Shown here: positions 1-8,599 of the stretch, piece after piece
Layout of the letters: each line of letters opens with the position of its first letter
Position numbering within the stretch: position 1 is the stretch's first letter
From: Bacteroidota bacterium
Lineage (GTDB): Bacteria; Bacteroidota; Bacteroidia; Cytophagales; Cytophagaceae
DNA length: 64,000 bases
Direction of reading: 5' to 3'
NCBI GenBank assembly: GCA_023428135.1
Contig: JAEYZG010000016.1
Span: forward strand, 124,001 to 188,000
Program-made: the position numbers and the translations under genes
The notes under the pieces: model-generated
What the model was told of the DNA's origin: nothing
What the model saw: the letters and a program-made list of their open reading frames with translations, nothing else
The model's database searches: none

Positions 1-1
1 T

Positions 2-3000
2 CGCCAAGTCTGTATCAAATGGATTGCTCCAAACGAAATCATACCTGGTATTGTAGACAAAAGACCTGAAGAAAAAAACTATGACGAACAGACAGCAAAA
101 CAAATTAAGGAAATGATTGAAAGTCAGTTAGCTACCTGTAAAGCTAATAACGAGAGCAAGTTAATAGAAGAATACAATACCACATGTGGCGCTTCTAAAA
201 TTAAGGATAATCTGGAGTTGAGCTATAAACTCATGTATGAGCATTATACGCTTTACTATTATGACAGGGCACAAAACCTCGTAAAAACTGTTCCTCCCAA
301 GGGTGTTGTACCTTTGGTGCTTACTGCTACAGGTGTAAGAGAACGCGAGGTGCATCCTTCTCATACTCTTGCTACCACTTATAAGTATAACAGTCTCAAT
401 CAACTGATTGAGCAAAATACTCCGGATGGTGGTACTACCAAATTCATTTATAACAGTATTGGTTTACTACGTTTTTCACAGTCGGCAAAACAAGCTTTGA
501 CAAATGAATATTCCTACACAAGGTATGATGCTTTGGGTAGAGTAATTGAAGTGGGAAAAGCTCCTGTGATTTCCAGTAACTTTGAATCTTTAGCTTTTGT
601 CGCAGAAGGTTTTAGCTATCCTGAAACTGGAGGCTCTGAACAAACCTTTACGGTATACAGCCAGCCGGCTACCAATGTGAATTACCTTGGCAACGGACAA
701 CGTTACCTTGATAACAGGGTAAGTTACACCTATTCTATCTCGACAAGAGGTGAAAAGTCAGCAACATATTATAGCTATGACCCGCATGGAAATGTGGAAT
801 GGATTGTTCAGGAACTACCTGGTTTTACTCAGAACCATATAGCCTATGAATATGATCTCATAAGCAACAAGGTAACAAAGGTAAAATATAATTTGGGAAA
901 GAACGATCAGTTTTTTCACAAGTATGACTATGATGCTGATAACCGGATAACGGCCGTGTATACTTCTAAAGATGGTTTGCTTTGGGATAAAGATGCTGCT
1001 TACCAATATTATAAGCATGGCCCTTTGAAGAGAACGGAATTGGGTGAAGACCATATTCAGGGACTTGACTATGCCTATACTATTCATGGATGGCTTAAAG
1101 GCATCAATACTCCTGCTTATGATAAGGCTAAGGATCCTGGACTGGATGGAATTGCTTCAAATAACAAATTCCTCAAAGATGAATATGGTATGATCCTGGG
1201 GTATTATAACGGAGACTTCACCCGTACTGGTTCTCCTTATACCTATTCTAGTACTAATAACTTCCAGCTTCAGACTACAAAGTCGCTATATAATGGAAAT
1301 ATTTCCAGCTGGACGAGCAGAGTGGAGCAGGAGTATGCTGATTATCTCAATGAAAACGGTTCGGTTATACCACCTGCAAATTCCAATAACTATACTACCG
1401 GTAATAATTTTACCTATGACCAGTTGAATAGATTGACTAGGAGTGAATTTAGGCGATACAACGGATCAGGTTTTACACCATCCAATGAATTCAGCACATA
1501 TTATACTTATGATCCTAATGGTAACATCATCCATCTCGGCCGTAATGGAAAGTCCTCTCTGTTGCAAATGGATGATCTGAGTTATTATTACAGACCGAAT
1601 ACCAATCAATTGGATTATGTAGACGATGCTCCTTCCAACTATAGTGGTAACTATCCGGACGATATTGACGCTCAGTCTGCCGGAAACTATTCTTACGATG
1701 CTATAGGTAACCTGGTTGGAGATGTTTCAGAAAGTATTGAAATTGAATGGAATACTTATGGGAAGATAGATGCTATAGTTCCTGTTTCTCCATCCCCTAA
1801 GCCTTACATTGCATTTACCTATGATGCAATGGGCAACCGGGTTAAGAAAGAAGTGAATAGTTCTCCATATCCATACACTGGAGGTCAACCGACGAGATTA
1901 CCCCAGCATATTACCACTACATATTATGTGCGCGATGCCAGTGGAAATATTATGGCTGTTTATGAGAGGAAGAATGAAGCTATCGCAGGACAGCCCGGAT
2001 TTTATACAGCAACCTTCACCCTCATGGAAGTAACCTTATATGGTAGCAGCAGACTGGGGAATTATGCTCCGGATAATACCATAGTGGCGACAAAAGTGTT
2101 TGCTACAGAAGATATGGACAAGATCACTTTCGAAAATCAGGTACTATCAAAGGTGACGGAAAACACTGTCTGGGCAACTTCTGGTCTGAAAACAGATGTG
2201 GTTAATAATAAAAACAGTGTTACGACAAACATTAATACCGTTTCGCTTCAACAGTTGAGCTACAATACTAGCGGAGATAATTATGCTGTAGCTCCTCAGG
2301 CTTCTTTTATCGGAAGCATGAAGAAAAATATAGCGGTGGCAGAAAGCAGGAGCGGACAGCTTCAGTTTACAGCAGTAACTGCAAGCAGTTACTGGGGTAA
2401 GCAGAATGTATGTCTTGTATACGATGCATCTGGTAACCTTATGCCAAATTCCGGAGGAATCAATGCTGATCCTTCAGGTAAAGCGATCATACTAAGAAAG
2501 CCGGGTACAACAGAACAATATTACCTGTTCACGACTGGAACCGATGGAAGGTTATACTATACATTGGTGGATATGAGTCTTCCTGGTAATGGTACTACTG
2601 GTACACCGATGGGAGATGTCGTGGAAACGAGTAAAAATCTTATAATAGACCTGGATAATAATACGAACTACGGCAATATTTTACTCGGACTAGAGAATGA
2701 TGCGAAAAAAGAGTCTGTCCTGTATGCTACCCGTTTTACACCGGATCCTTATGGAGAGCCATTAGGCAATCTTGACCTGGTCGTATTTACTATAACCGAT
2801 AATGGGAATGTAGCGCAGAAAGCTAATACAATAGCCACTGTACAATCCCAGAACAGCACTGGCTTCAGCGAGATGCAGATCTCTCCGGATACCAGAAAAA
2901 TGCTTCTTTATAACCATAAGCTGAAAATAGGATGGTTTGACTATCAGGAGTCTGAGATCATAGTATTCAATATGGGGGTTGATTATAAGGCGGTGGAAAA

Positions 3001-4480
3001 CCCTGTAGTAAGTACCGATTCTCCGATTCCGGTTCCCGGAACTTATGGAGGAATGAGTGCTGACTTTACCTCAGACAGTCGTTATATCTATTATACAAGG
3101 GATCTTCTGGTAAAATTAGGCACTACAGCTGCTACCTCTAAAACGACGTCAAGATACGATTTACGTAATGGAAATCTCATACTGGTCAATAACAGTTACA
3201 TGGGAGATGTTCGCAGAGGCAAAGACGGACGAATCCACATAGATAACGTAAATGGAACAAGCCTTCCTGCATATGTTCAGAACGACCAAAGTGTATTAAG
3301 TGAAGTAACAGGCAAGGCTATCAATGTAAGCCTTGGAGGAGGATTGTTGTCTGGTGCTCTTCCGACACAAGTGCACAGAATCTATTTTGATCAGTTGCAA
3401 GGGGGAGAATATAAGCGTAATGTCAACCTGAAGCAGTATGAGATATCGGATCATCTGGGTAACGTTACGGTGGTGGTAAGTGATCAGAGAGCAGTTACTA
3501 TCGTTGGATCAACGGTTACCGGTACTGCTAATGTCCTTGCTTATAACAATTATTATCCTTTTGGAATGCAGATGCCAGAAAGATTTAAGACTCCACAGTT
3601 GTATCGCTATGGCTTCAACGGGAAGGAGAAAGACAGTGAGTGGAATAGTGGCGGGGCGATCTATGATTATGGATTTAGAATCTATGATCCAAGGATAGGG
3701 AAGTTCCTGAGTGTGGATCCGTTGTTCAAATCGTTCCCATGGAATAGCTCATATGCTTTTGCGGAAAATGATGTTATTAGCTGTATTGACCTTGAAGGGT
3801 TGGAAAAATATAGAGTTACAATTAGAACCTTTTTGCCCTTTTCATATGTCAATGAGCCAATTAATGGTGCAATTGACAAAGCTAACGTAAGGACTTATGT
3901 GCAATATGCCAATGTTACAGCTCATGGTGGATATAAATCAGAGCAGATTTTCAATATCAATTTTTATAATCCAGGAAAAAGTCAATATACATCAGGGACA
4001 GTTCCTCCAACTTATGAAAAAGAAAATGGGAAGGTCTTTAAATATGAAAATGGAGGATTAGGGGATGATGGAACGCAAGTCGTTATGGATGAAGATATGG
4101 CTGGGAAAAAATTTGCTGATATTCATGCAAGAGTTTCAACCAATAACCCAGCATTTTTCGGAGCTCCAGCTATAGATTATAATTTGTATATTGAACTTGA
4201 TATAGAAGGGAATTATCGACTTAAAGGAATGTGGGATGGATTCCCGGCAATAGAAATATTTTTGGAAAATGAAGAGACTGGGAATGTAGATTTATTGTAT
4301 TCAAAAATACCTTCTGATGCGGGAACAACTGCTGATCCTGCTGAAATAACAAAATTGTTCCCAATATATGGAGACATATGGCTAAATCAAAAAGGAAAAG
4401 CAGGTGACAAACCGTATCAAGACAGTCATGAACCGTCAGATGAAGTGCAAAAAACAAATGAACTTTTTAAACATGATTAG
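2..4480 (+). CDS. RHS/YD-repeat protein with RHS-associated core and variable C-terminal domain (5' end missing)
   Basis: The reading frame is open from base 2 without a stop, so the gene begins upstream of the window and the first in-window ATG (113) is not its start. The product is full of YD-type repeats (for example YDPHGN, YDPNGN, YDAIGN, YDAMGN), which in this family form a shell around a C-terminal effector. The RHS-associated core lies near codons 1170-1230 counted from the ATG at 113 (RYGFNGKEKD, YDYGFRIYDPRIGKFLSVDP, SYAFAENDVI). About 230 residues of unrelated sequence follow, the usual place for a polymorphic toxin tip. This tip starts YRVTIRTFLPFSYV and contains LKGMWDGFPAIEIF, which recalls DUF3238-like domains from memory only; no catalytic motif is evident. 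A small lipoprotein gene overlaps the 3' end. Export route (T9SS or other) cannot be seen because the N-terminus is missing. Confidence 0.9.
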   Translation, partial: RQVCIKWIAPNEIIPGIVDKRPEEKNYDEQTAKQIKEMIESQLATCKANNESKLIEEYNTTCGASKIKDNLELSYKLMYEHYTLYYYDRAQNLVKTVPPKGVVPLVLTATGVREREVHPSHTLATTYKYNSLNQLIEQNTPDGGTTKFIYNSIGLLRFSQSAKQALTNEYSYTRYDALGRVIEVGKAPVISSNFESLAFVAEGFSYPETGGSEQTFTVYSQPATNVNYLGNGQRYLDNRVSYTYSISTRGEKSATYYSYDPHGNVEWIVQELPGFTQNHIAYEYDLISNKVTKVKYNLGKNDQFFHKYDYDADNRITAVYTSKDGLLWDKDAAYQYYKHGPLKRTELGEDHIQGLDYAYTIHGWLKGINTPAYDKAKDPGLDGIASNNKFLKDEYGMILGYYNGDFTRTGSPYTYSSTNNFQLQTTKSLYNGNISSWTSRVEQEYADYLNENGSVIPPANSNNYTTGNNFTYDQLNRLTRSEFRRYNGSGFTPSNEFSTYYTYDPNGNIIHLGRNGKSSLLQMDDLSYYYRPNTNQLDYVDDAPSNYSGNYPDDIDAQSAGNYSYDAIGNLVGDVSESIEIEWNTYGKIDAIVPVSPSPKPYIAFTYDAMGNRVKKEVNSSPYPYTGGQPTRLPQHITTTYYVRDASGNIMAVYERKNEAIAGQPGFYTATFTLMEVTLYGSSRLGNYAPDNTIVATKVFATEDMDKITFENQVLSKVTENTVWATSGLKTDVVNNKNSVTTNINTVSLQQLSYNTSGDNYAVAPQASFIGSMKKNIAVAESRSGQLQFTAVTASSYWGKQNVCLVYDASGNLMPNSGGINADPSGKAIILRKPGTTEQYYLFTTGTDGRLYYTLVDMSLPGNGTTGTPMGDVVETSKNLIIDLDNNTNYGNILLGLENDAKKESVLYATRFTPDPYGEPLGNLDLVVFTITDNGNVAQKANTIATVQSQNSTGFSEMQISPDTRKMLLYNHKLKIGWFDYQESEIIVFNMGVDYKAVENPVVSTDSPIPVPGTYGGMSADFTSDSRYIYYTRDLLVKLGTTAATSKTTSRYDLRNGNLILVNNSYMGDVRRGKDGRIHIDNVNGTSLPAYVQNDQSVLSEVTGKAINVSLGGGLLSGALPTQVHRIYFDQLQGGEYKRNVNLKQYEISDHLGNVTVVVSDQRAVTIVGSTVTGTANVLAYNNYYPFGMQMPERFKTPQLYRYGFNGKEKDSEWNSGGAIYDYGFRIYDPRIGKFLSVDPLFKSFPWNSSYAFAENDVISCIDLEGLEKYRVTIRTFLPFSYVNEPINGAIDKANVRTYVQYANVTAHGGYKSEQIFNINFYNPGKSQYTSGTVPPTYEKENGKVFKYENGGLGDDGTQVVMDEDMAGKKFADIHARVSTNNPAFFGAPAIDYNLYIELDIEGNYRLKGMWDGFPAIEIFLENEETGNVDLLYSKIPSDAGTTADPAEITKLFPIYGDIWLNQKGKAGDKPYQDSHEPSDEVQKTNELFKHD

Positions 4481-4955
4481 TTGTAAGAAATATTTATCCT
4501 TTATTTTATTATTGTTGTTATCAACTTGTAAGAGTAAAGATATAAGGTACAATTATTACTTTATTCCTAAAGGCTATTCAGGTTGGGTAAATATTGTATT
4601 CAATAGTTCTGATTCTAAGAATATTGTTTATAGGAATGGGAATACAAGTATTTATTTTCTAACAGGAGATCCTCTAGTTTTTCCCGTAAAAAGTGAAAAG
4701 AATGAAGAAGGTTATATTGAGGAAAAATATTTTTGGTACTCAAATGATACTCTGATTGAATTAAGAGATGGTACCCGTCCAAATTCTCAAATTTTTTTTG
4801 AAGGCATTGTTGGTGTTACTAAAATACAGAACGAAAAAATTGATTTAAGAAATAAGTTTGAAGCCTGGCAATTTTATATTTCTGCTGAGCCCGTGAAAGA
4901 TGAGAATGATTTTATGTCTAATGTACCTCAAAATCCATTTACAGGAAGCAAGTAA
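4458..4955 (+). CDS. Small lipoprotein, candidate immunity protein for the upstream RHS protein
   Basis: This 165-residue protein starts at ATG 4458, chosen because the sequence then begins with a short charged stretch, a run of Leu and a lipobox (LLLLLSTC), making it a predicted lipoprotein. A later ATG at 4473 is also possible. The gene overlaps the RHS stop codon by 23 bases, so the two are translationally coupled. The mature part starts with YYFIPKGYSGWVNIVF, which resembles small lipoproteins labelled DUF6843 (from memory, unverified). Toxin-immunity order (large RHS gene, then a small gene in the same direction) suggests it protects against the RHS tip; a lipid anchor would place it facing the periplasm or outer membrane. 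That role is inference. Confidence 0.7.
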   Translation: MNFLNMISCKKYLSFILLLLLSTCKSKDIRYNYYFIPKGYSGWVNIVFNSSDSKNIVYRNGNTSIYFLTGDPLVFPVKSEKNEEGYIEEKYFWYSNDTLIELRDGTRPNSQIFFEGIVGVTKIQNEKIDLRNKFEAWQFYISAEPVKDENDFMSNVPQNPFTGSK

Positions 4956-4974
4956 TTGAAGAGTAGGAGCAACT

Positions 4975-5036
4975 CCCCACACTGGCGCAAGTCTGTGACT
5001 TGTGTCTACAAATGATAGCCAGTTTATTAACTGGCG
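4975..5036 (+). repeat. Two-hairpin dispersed repeat, copy A
   Basis: Begins CCCCAC 20 bases after the lipoprotein stop. It contains hairpin 1 (CAAGTC-TGT-GACTTG, 4988-5002), a spacer with CTACAAATGATAG, and hairpin 2 (GCCAGTT-TATT-AACTGGC, 5018-5035). The same layout recurs at 5283-5341 (+) and at 61581-61642 (-). Stem bases differ between copies while pairing is kept. Confidence 0.75.
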
Positions 5037-5056
5037 AGTGTGAAATAAGAAACTAC

Positions 5057-5092
5057 AAAAGTCCCGAAGGCCATTGTCTTCGGGACTTTTTA
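5057..5092 (+). terminator. Rho-independent terminator after the RHS/lipoprotein pair
   Basis: Stem GTCCCGAAG (5061-5069) with CTTCGGGAC (5078-5086), 8-base loop, flanked by AAAA and TTTTT. It ends the RHS-lipoprotein transcript. Confidence 0.85.
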
Positions 5093-5265
5093 TTTATATG
5101 GTTTAAGTATTATAAGAAATCTTCAATCTGTGTATGCCGAGAAATTAGTACAAATTAATGTTCTGTGCTAAAATCGGTTACAAAGCTTTTTATTGCCAAT
5201 GTAAATACTTGACTATTAATGTGTCGTTAGTGTGAGTTCAAATCCAGGCTGGACTTGAACGAGCA

Positions 5266-5341
5266 CTGGAGTAAGTCTGTATACTGGCTGAAGTCTATTT
5301 GACTTCTGCCTGCAAATGAGAGCAAGTCTATTGACTTGCGG
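5266..5341 (+). repeat. Two-hairpin dispersed repeat, copy B
   Basis: The core at 5283-5341 has hairpin 1 GAAGTC-TATTT-GACTTC, spacer TGCCTGCAAATGAGA, hairpin 2 GCAAGTC-TATT-GACTTGC. An extra partial unit (ACTGGAGTAAGTCTGTA) precedes it at 5266-5282. Like copy A it is followed about 20 bases later by a terminator, so element plus terminator look duplicated in tandem. Confidence 0.7.
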
Positions 5342-5358
5342 AAAATATGTAAGGATTA

Positions 5359-5392
5359 AAAAAGCCCGGAGGTTGTAATCTTCGGGCTTTTA
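5359..5392 (+). terminator. Terminator-like hairpin after repeat copy B
   Basis: Stem GCCCGGAGG (5364-5372) with TCTTCGGGC (5379-5387, including GU pairs), flanked by A-run and T-run. Its 3' flank (TTTATTTATA) matches that of the terminator at 5057, supporting a duplication. No gene lies between the two terminators. Confidence 0.7.
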
Positions 5393-5544
5393 TTTATAGC
5401 GTTATAAAGAACCATAAGCCCGTCTGGCTCTAATGTCCCGAATAATAACATACGGTCAGCTTGTGTAGAACTGGCTAATTTTATTTTCAAGTATAAATGA
5501 AAAAGGAAATTATTCAGGTTTGGTGAAGCGTATAGCGCAGTGGA

Positions 5545-5567
5545 GCACGCGTTTTGAAAACGCGTGC
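5545..5567. repeat. 23-bp perfect palindrome, tRNA anticodon-arm-like
   Basis: Arms GCACGCGTTTT and AAAACGCGTGC around one G. Folded, it gives a long stem with a 7-base loop TTTGAAA, like a tRNA-Ser(UGA) anticodon arm. GTTTGG (5519-5524) and CCAAAC (5567-5572) can pair outside it. No T-arm or acceptor stem follows, so it is not a functional tRNA, and there is no T-run on either side. Confidence 0.5.
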
Positions 5568-5596
5568 CAAACAAGTCTTATTAGTTTTTTAGATGC

Positions 5597-6979
5597 CTAC
5601 TTTCCGATACAGAACTTACTAAAAATATTCCCCAGCAAGTCATCGGTCGTTATTTCTCCTGTTATTTCTCCGAGATAAATCAAAGAACTCCGTATATCCT
5701 GAGCAAGCAGCTCGCCTGAGATACCATCATCCAGAGCTTCCAGAGCAGCTTTTAATGCATCTCTGGACTTGATAAGACTTTCGTAGTGACGAACATTGGT
5801 GACAATCACGTTACCGGTCTTAAAGTTGGCAAAGTTTACCATTTCCACAAGATTGGTTTTCAGTTCTTCGATACCAACCTTCATAGCTGCAGAAATAAAG
5901 ATGATACCATCAAAATTTCGGAACTCGATAATATTGGACTTGTCCTTGTCAATCTTGTTACCTACTACTACAAGGGGAATATTATAACTCTTTAATTCAA
6001 GCAGGTTTTCTTTAAGTTCCTTTTCTGAAGTGGAATTAACATCAAACAGATAAATGATGAGGCTGGCCTGCTTCATCTTTTGTTTGGTGCGCTCAATACC
6101 GATAGATTCAATCTTGTCGGAAGAATCCCTCAAACCAGCAGTGTCAATAAAACGAAAACGAATTCCTTCCAACACCATTTCATCCTCAATAAAGTCGCGG
6201 GTAGTACCTGGTATTTCAGAAACTATCGCTCTTTCTTCATTGAGCAATACATTGAGTAGTGTGGATTTACCTGCATTGGGTTTGCCGGCAATTACTGTTG
6301 GTACACCGTTTTTAATAACATTGCCTACATCAAAAGAGCTGATCAAGTGATCAATAACTCTTTTGATTTCATAAATCAGGTTCTTTAATTGAGATCTGTC
6401 AGCAAACTCAACATCTTCTTCACTGAAGTCCAGCTCCAGCTCTATCAGGGATGCAAAGTTAATGAGCTGTTCTCTCAGTTTTTTTATTTCAAGGGAAAAA
6501 CCACCTCTCATCTGATTCATAGCTGCCTGGTGAGCAGCTTCGGTTTCAGAATAAATAAGGTCTGCAATAGCTTCTGCCTGAGCAAGGTCGAAACGACCGT
6601 TTAAAAAAGCTCTCTTGGTAAATTCACCGGGTTTGGCCAGCCTTACACCTTTTCTAATCAGAAGTTGAAGGAGTTGTTTTACAATGTACTCTGAGCCGTG
6701 GCAGGAGATTTCAATGACATCCTCTCTAGTAAAAGAGTTTGGTCCTTTAAAAAGAGAAACAACTACTTCATCTAAAATTTTTTCTCCATCTCGTATTGTT
6801 CCGAAATGAATGGTGTGTGATGCAGCAGTCGTTAAATCTTTACCTTTAAATATCTTTTGTGTTACAGGAATGGCATCTTTGCCGGATATCCTGATTACCG
6901 CAATAGCCCCTACACCTGAAGCGGTGGCAAGAGCGGCAATTGTGTCTTCACTTTCTATGTTACTACTATGGGGTTCCAC
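5597..6979 (-). CDS. mnmE: tRNA uridine-5-carboxymethylaminomethyl(34) synthesis GTPase MnmE
   Basis: MnmE works with MnmG to modify U34 of tRNAs. The 460-residue product has the usual length. It shows the N-terminal dimerising, formyl-folate-binding domain (IAALATASGVGAIAVIRISG at the start), a helical domain, and an inserted G domain with G1 GKPNAGKST near residues 230-238, IPGTTRD (G2 region), DTAGLR near 278 and NKID near 340. It ends with the invariant FCIGK, whose Cys is needed for modification. The start (MEPHSSNIESEDTIAAL) lies 10 bases downstream of the stop of the thioredoxin-like gene, so the two are probably co-transcribed. Nothing is missing. Confidence 0.97.
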   Translation of the reverse strand: MEPHSSNIESEDTIAALATASGVGAIAVIRISGKDAIPVTQKIFKGKDLTTAASHTIHFGTIRDGEKILDEVVVSLFKGPNSFTREDVIEISCHGSEYIVKQLLQLLIRKGVRLAKPGEFTKRAFLNGRFDLAQAEAIADLIYSETEAAHQAAMNQMRGGFSLEIKKLREQLINFASLIELELDFSEEDVEFADRSQLKNLIYEIKRVIDHLISSFDVGNVIKNGVPTVIAGKPNAGKSTLLNVLLNEERAIVSEIPGTTRDFIEDEMVLEGIRFRFIDTAGLRDSSDKIESIGIERTKQKMKQASLIIYLFDVNSTSEKELKENLLELKSYNIPLVVVGNKIDKDKSNIIEFRNFDGIIFISAAMKVGIEELKTNLVEMVNFANFKTGNVIVTNVRHYESLIKSRDALKAALEALDDGISGELLAQDIRSSLIYLGEITGEITTDDLLGNIFSKFCIGK

Positions 6980-6989
6980 TTAAATGAGG

Positions 6990-7544
6990 TTAATTGGCAT
7001 CGGGACTGTAAGACTGCTGAAATTGCTCCCAGGTTTTTGTCTTATAGTGTTCCTCTCCGTAATAATGTAAAATTTTATCCAAAATATCAACATCCAAATA
7101 TCCCGGAACAGGGGAAAGGAGGTTTTCATTGCTATCCAGATACACAGTTGTTGGGTAACCGGTTGCATTAAAGATAGTTCTGGCAAGGTCTCTTTCTGAA
7201 ATATCTTTTCCTTTGTATTTAATCATTTTGCTGCTTTCGGCATTCAGTTTTACAGCATAATATTTTTTATTCAGATACCCGGCAATTTTCGGATCGCTCA
7301 ATGTGGCTTTATCCATCTTTTTGCACCATCCGCACCAGTCAGTATAAACATCTATAAATATTTTCCTTGGCTTTTTAGCATTCAGTTTAATTGCCTCATC
7401 GTAACTTAACCATTTAACTTCCTCATTTTTATTGAGATGATCCACTGAAATGGTGCCTGCATTATTACTTGATTTATCAAGAATAGTGAATCCGGTAAGG
7501 AATGTACTAATGGAAAGTGCAGAAATTATTAATACTTTTTTCAT
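6990..7544 (-). CDS. Exported thioredoxin-fold protein with CGWC motif
   Basis: The 184-residue product has an N-terminal hydrophobic segment (ISALSISTFLTGFTIL), indicating export or membrane anchoring, then a thioredoxin fold with active site DWCGWCKKMD at about residues 69-78 and a cis-proline motif (GYPTTVYLD). The WCGWC form and the spacing match the thioredoxin_7/DUF255-like periplasmic proteins common in Bacteroidota, probably a thiol-disulfide reductase or isomerase of the periplasm. The substrate is unknown. It is the first gene of a two-gene minus-strand unit with mnmE. Confidence 0.85.
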   Translation of the reverse strand: MKKVLIISALSISTFLTGFTILDKSSNNAGTISVDHLNKNEEVKWLSYDEAIKLNAKKPRKIFIDVYTDWCGWCKKMDKATLSDPKIAGYLNKKYYAVKLNAESSKMIKYKGKDISERDLARTIFNATGYPTTVYLDSNENLLSPVPGYLDVDILDKILHYYGEEHYKTKTWEQFQQSYSPDAN

Positions 7545-7623
7545 TTAGATATATTTAGAAAAAACTCTTTAGGTAACCGTAATTTAAGGATTTTAGTTTT
7601 GTTAATCCTGTTCTACGCGATTA

Positions 7624-8544
7624 TTACTGGGTTTTATAAGAAATTCCCGCTTTGTTTTCCTCAATGATCATTCCAGTTTTATCTGTCTGTGATTTTTTTC
7701 TGAAAAGTCCATACTTTGGTGAAAATATAAAGACAAGCGCGAATATGACACCTGTCATAGTAGCCATTGCACCAGCAATAGAGCCATCAATTTGAGAGGC
7801 AAGAACATAACCCGAAACAGCACTTAAAATTCCGAATATTGCTGCCAAAACAAGCATCAATCCGAACCGATCTGTAAGAAGGTAAGCAGTGGCTGCCGGA
7901 ACAATCAAAAAAGCTACTACAAGAATGGCGCCTACAGATTCAAAGCTGGCAACTGTTGCCAGGGATACCATACTCATAAGAATATAATGCCACAAAGCTG
8001 TGCTATAACCAATGGCTGCTGCATAGGACGGATCAAAAGTGGTCACCAGCAATTCCTTATAGGATGTTAAAATTGTAATTAATACCAGGACAAGTATGCT
8101 TCCCATGATCCAGACGGCTTGCGGACCAAGGTTCAAGCCTTTATCTGTAATCCATACATCCAGTGGTACATAGGCTATTTCTCCATATAAAACACATTCC
8201 TGGTCAATATCAACTTTATTGGCAAAAACAGAAATCAGGATTACGCCTAGTGCAAACAGCCAGGTAAACGTTACACCAATAGAGGCATCTTCTTGCAGCC
8301 TGGCTTTTTTATGCAGAAATTCTATAAGAAAGGTTGTGAGAATGCCCAGGAAACCTGCACCAATAAGCATCGGAATGGTTTGTCTGGATCCGGAAATCAG
8401 GAATGCCAGAACAATTCCTGGAAGCACGGCATGAGAAATGGCATCACCTACCATGGCCATTCTTCTTAATATCAGGTAGCAACCCAGAAGGCTGCATGTT
8501 ACTGCCACTAAGGCTCCTGTAAGGATTATCCAAAATGAAGACAT
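7624..8544 (-). CDS. Metal ABC transporter permease (ABC-3 family)
   Basis: A 306-residue polytopic membrane protein of the ZnuB/MntB/TroC family. N-terminal motifs (LLGCYLILRRMAMVGDAISHAVLPGI) and the later SFESVGAILVVAFLIVPAATAYLL segment are characteristic. It is the last gene of the metal uptake operon and the second permease, so the membrane channel is probably a heterodimer with the product of 8600-9892. It ends with a short charged cytoplasmic tail and no extra domain. Substrate choice among Mn, Zn and Fe cannot be read from the permease. Confidence 0.93.
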   Translation of the reverse strand: MSSFWIILTGALVAVTCSLLGCYLILRRMAMVGDAISHAVLPGIVLAFLISGSRQTIPMLIGAGFLGILTTFLIEFLHKKARLQEDASIGVTFTWLFALGVILISVFANKVDIDQECVLYGEIAYVPLDVWITDKGLNLGPQAVWIMGSILVLVLITILTSYKELLVTTFDPSYAAAIGYSTALWHYILMSMVSLATVASFESVGAILVVAFLIVPAATAYLLTDRFGLMLVLAAIFGILSAVSGYVLASQIDGSIAGAMATMTGVIFALVFIFSPKYGLFRKKSQTDKTGMIIEENKAGISYKTQ

Positions 8545-8599
8545 GTTTTCTTCTACTTGATTTTTTCTTTAATATATAATTTCATTCATTCCTACCTAC

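Noticed and set aside
5093..5265. Possible remnant gene between repeat copies A and B
   Set aside because: Frames are short and broken by stops; nothing resembles a family.
7565..7590. TTTAGGTAACCGTAA-like sequence before the thioredoxin-like gene, a possible second DtxR-type site
   Set aside because: The two half-sites are out of register and the gene has no metal link; likely chance.
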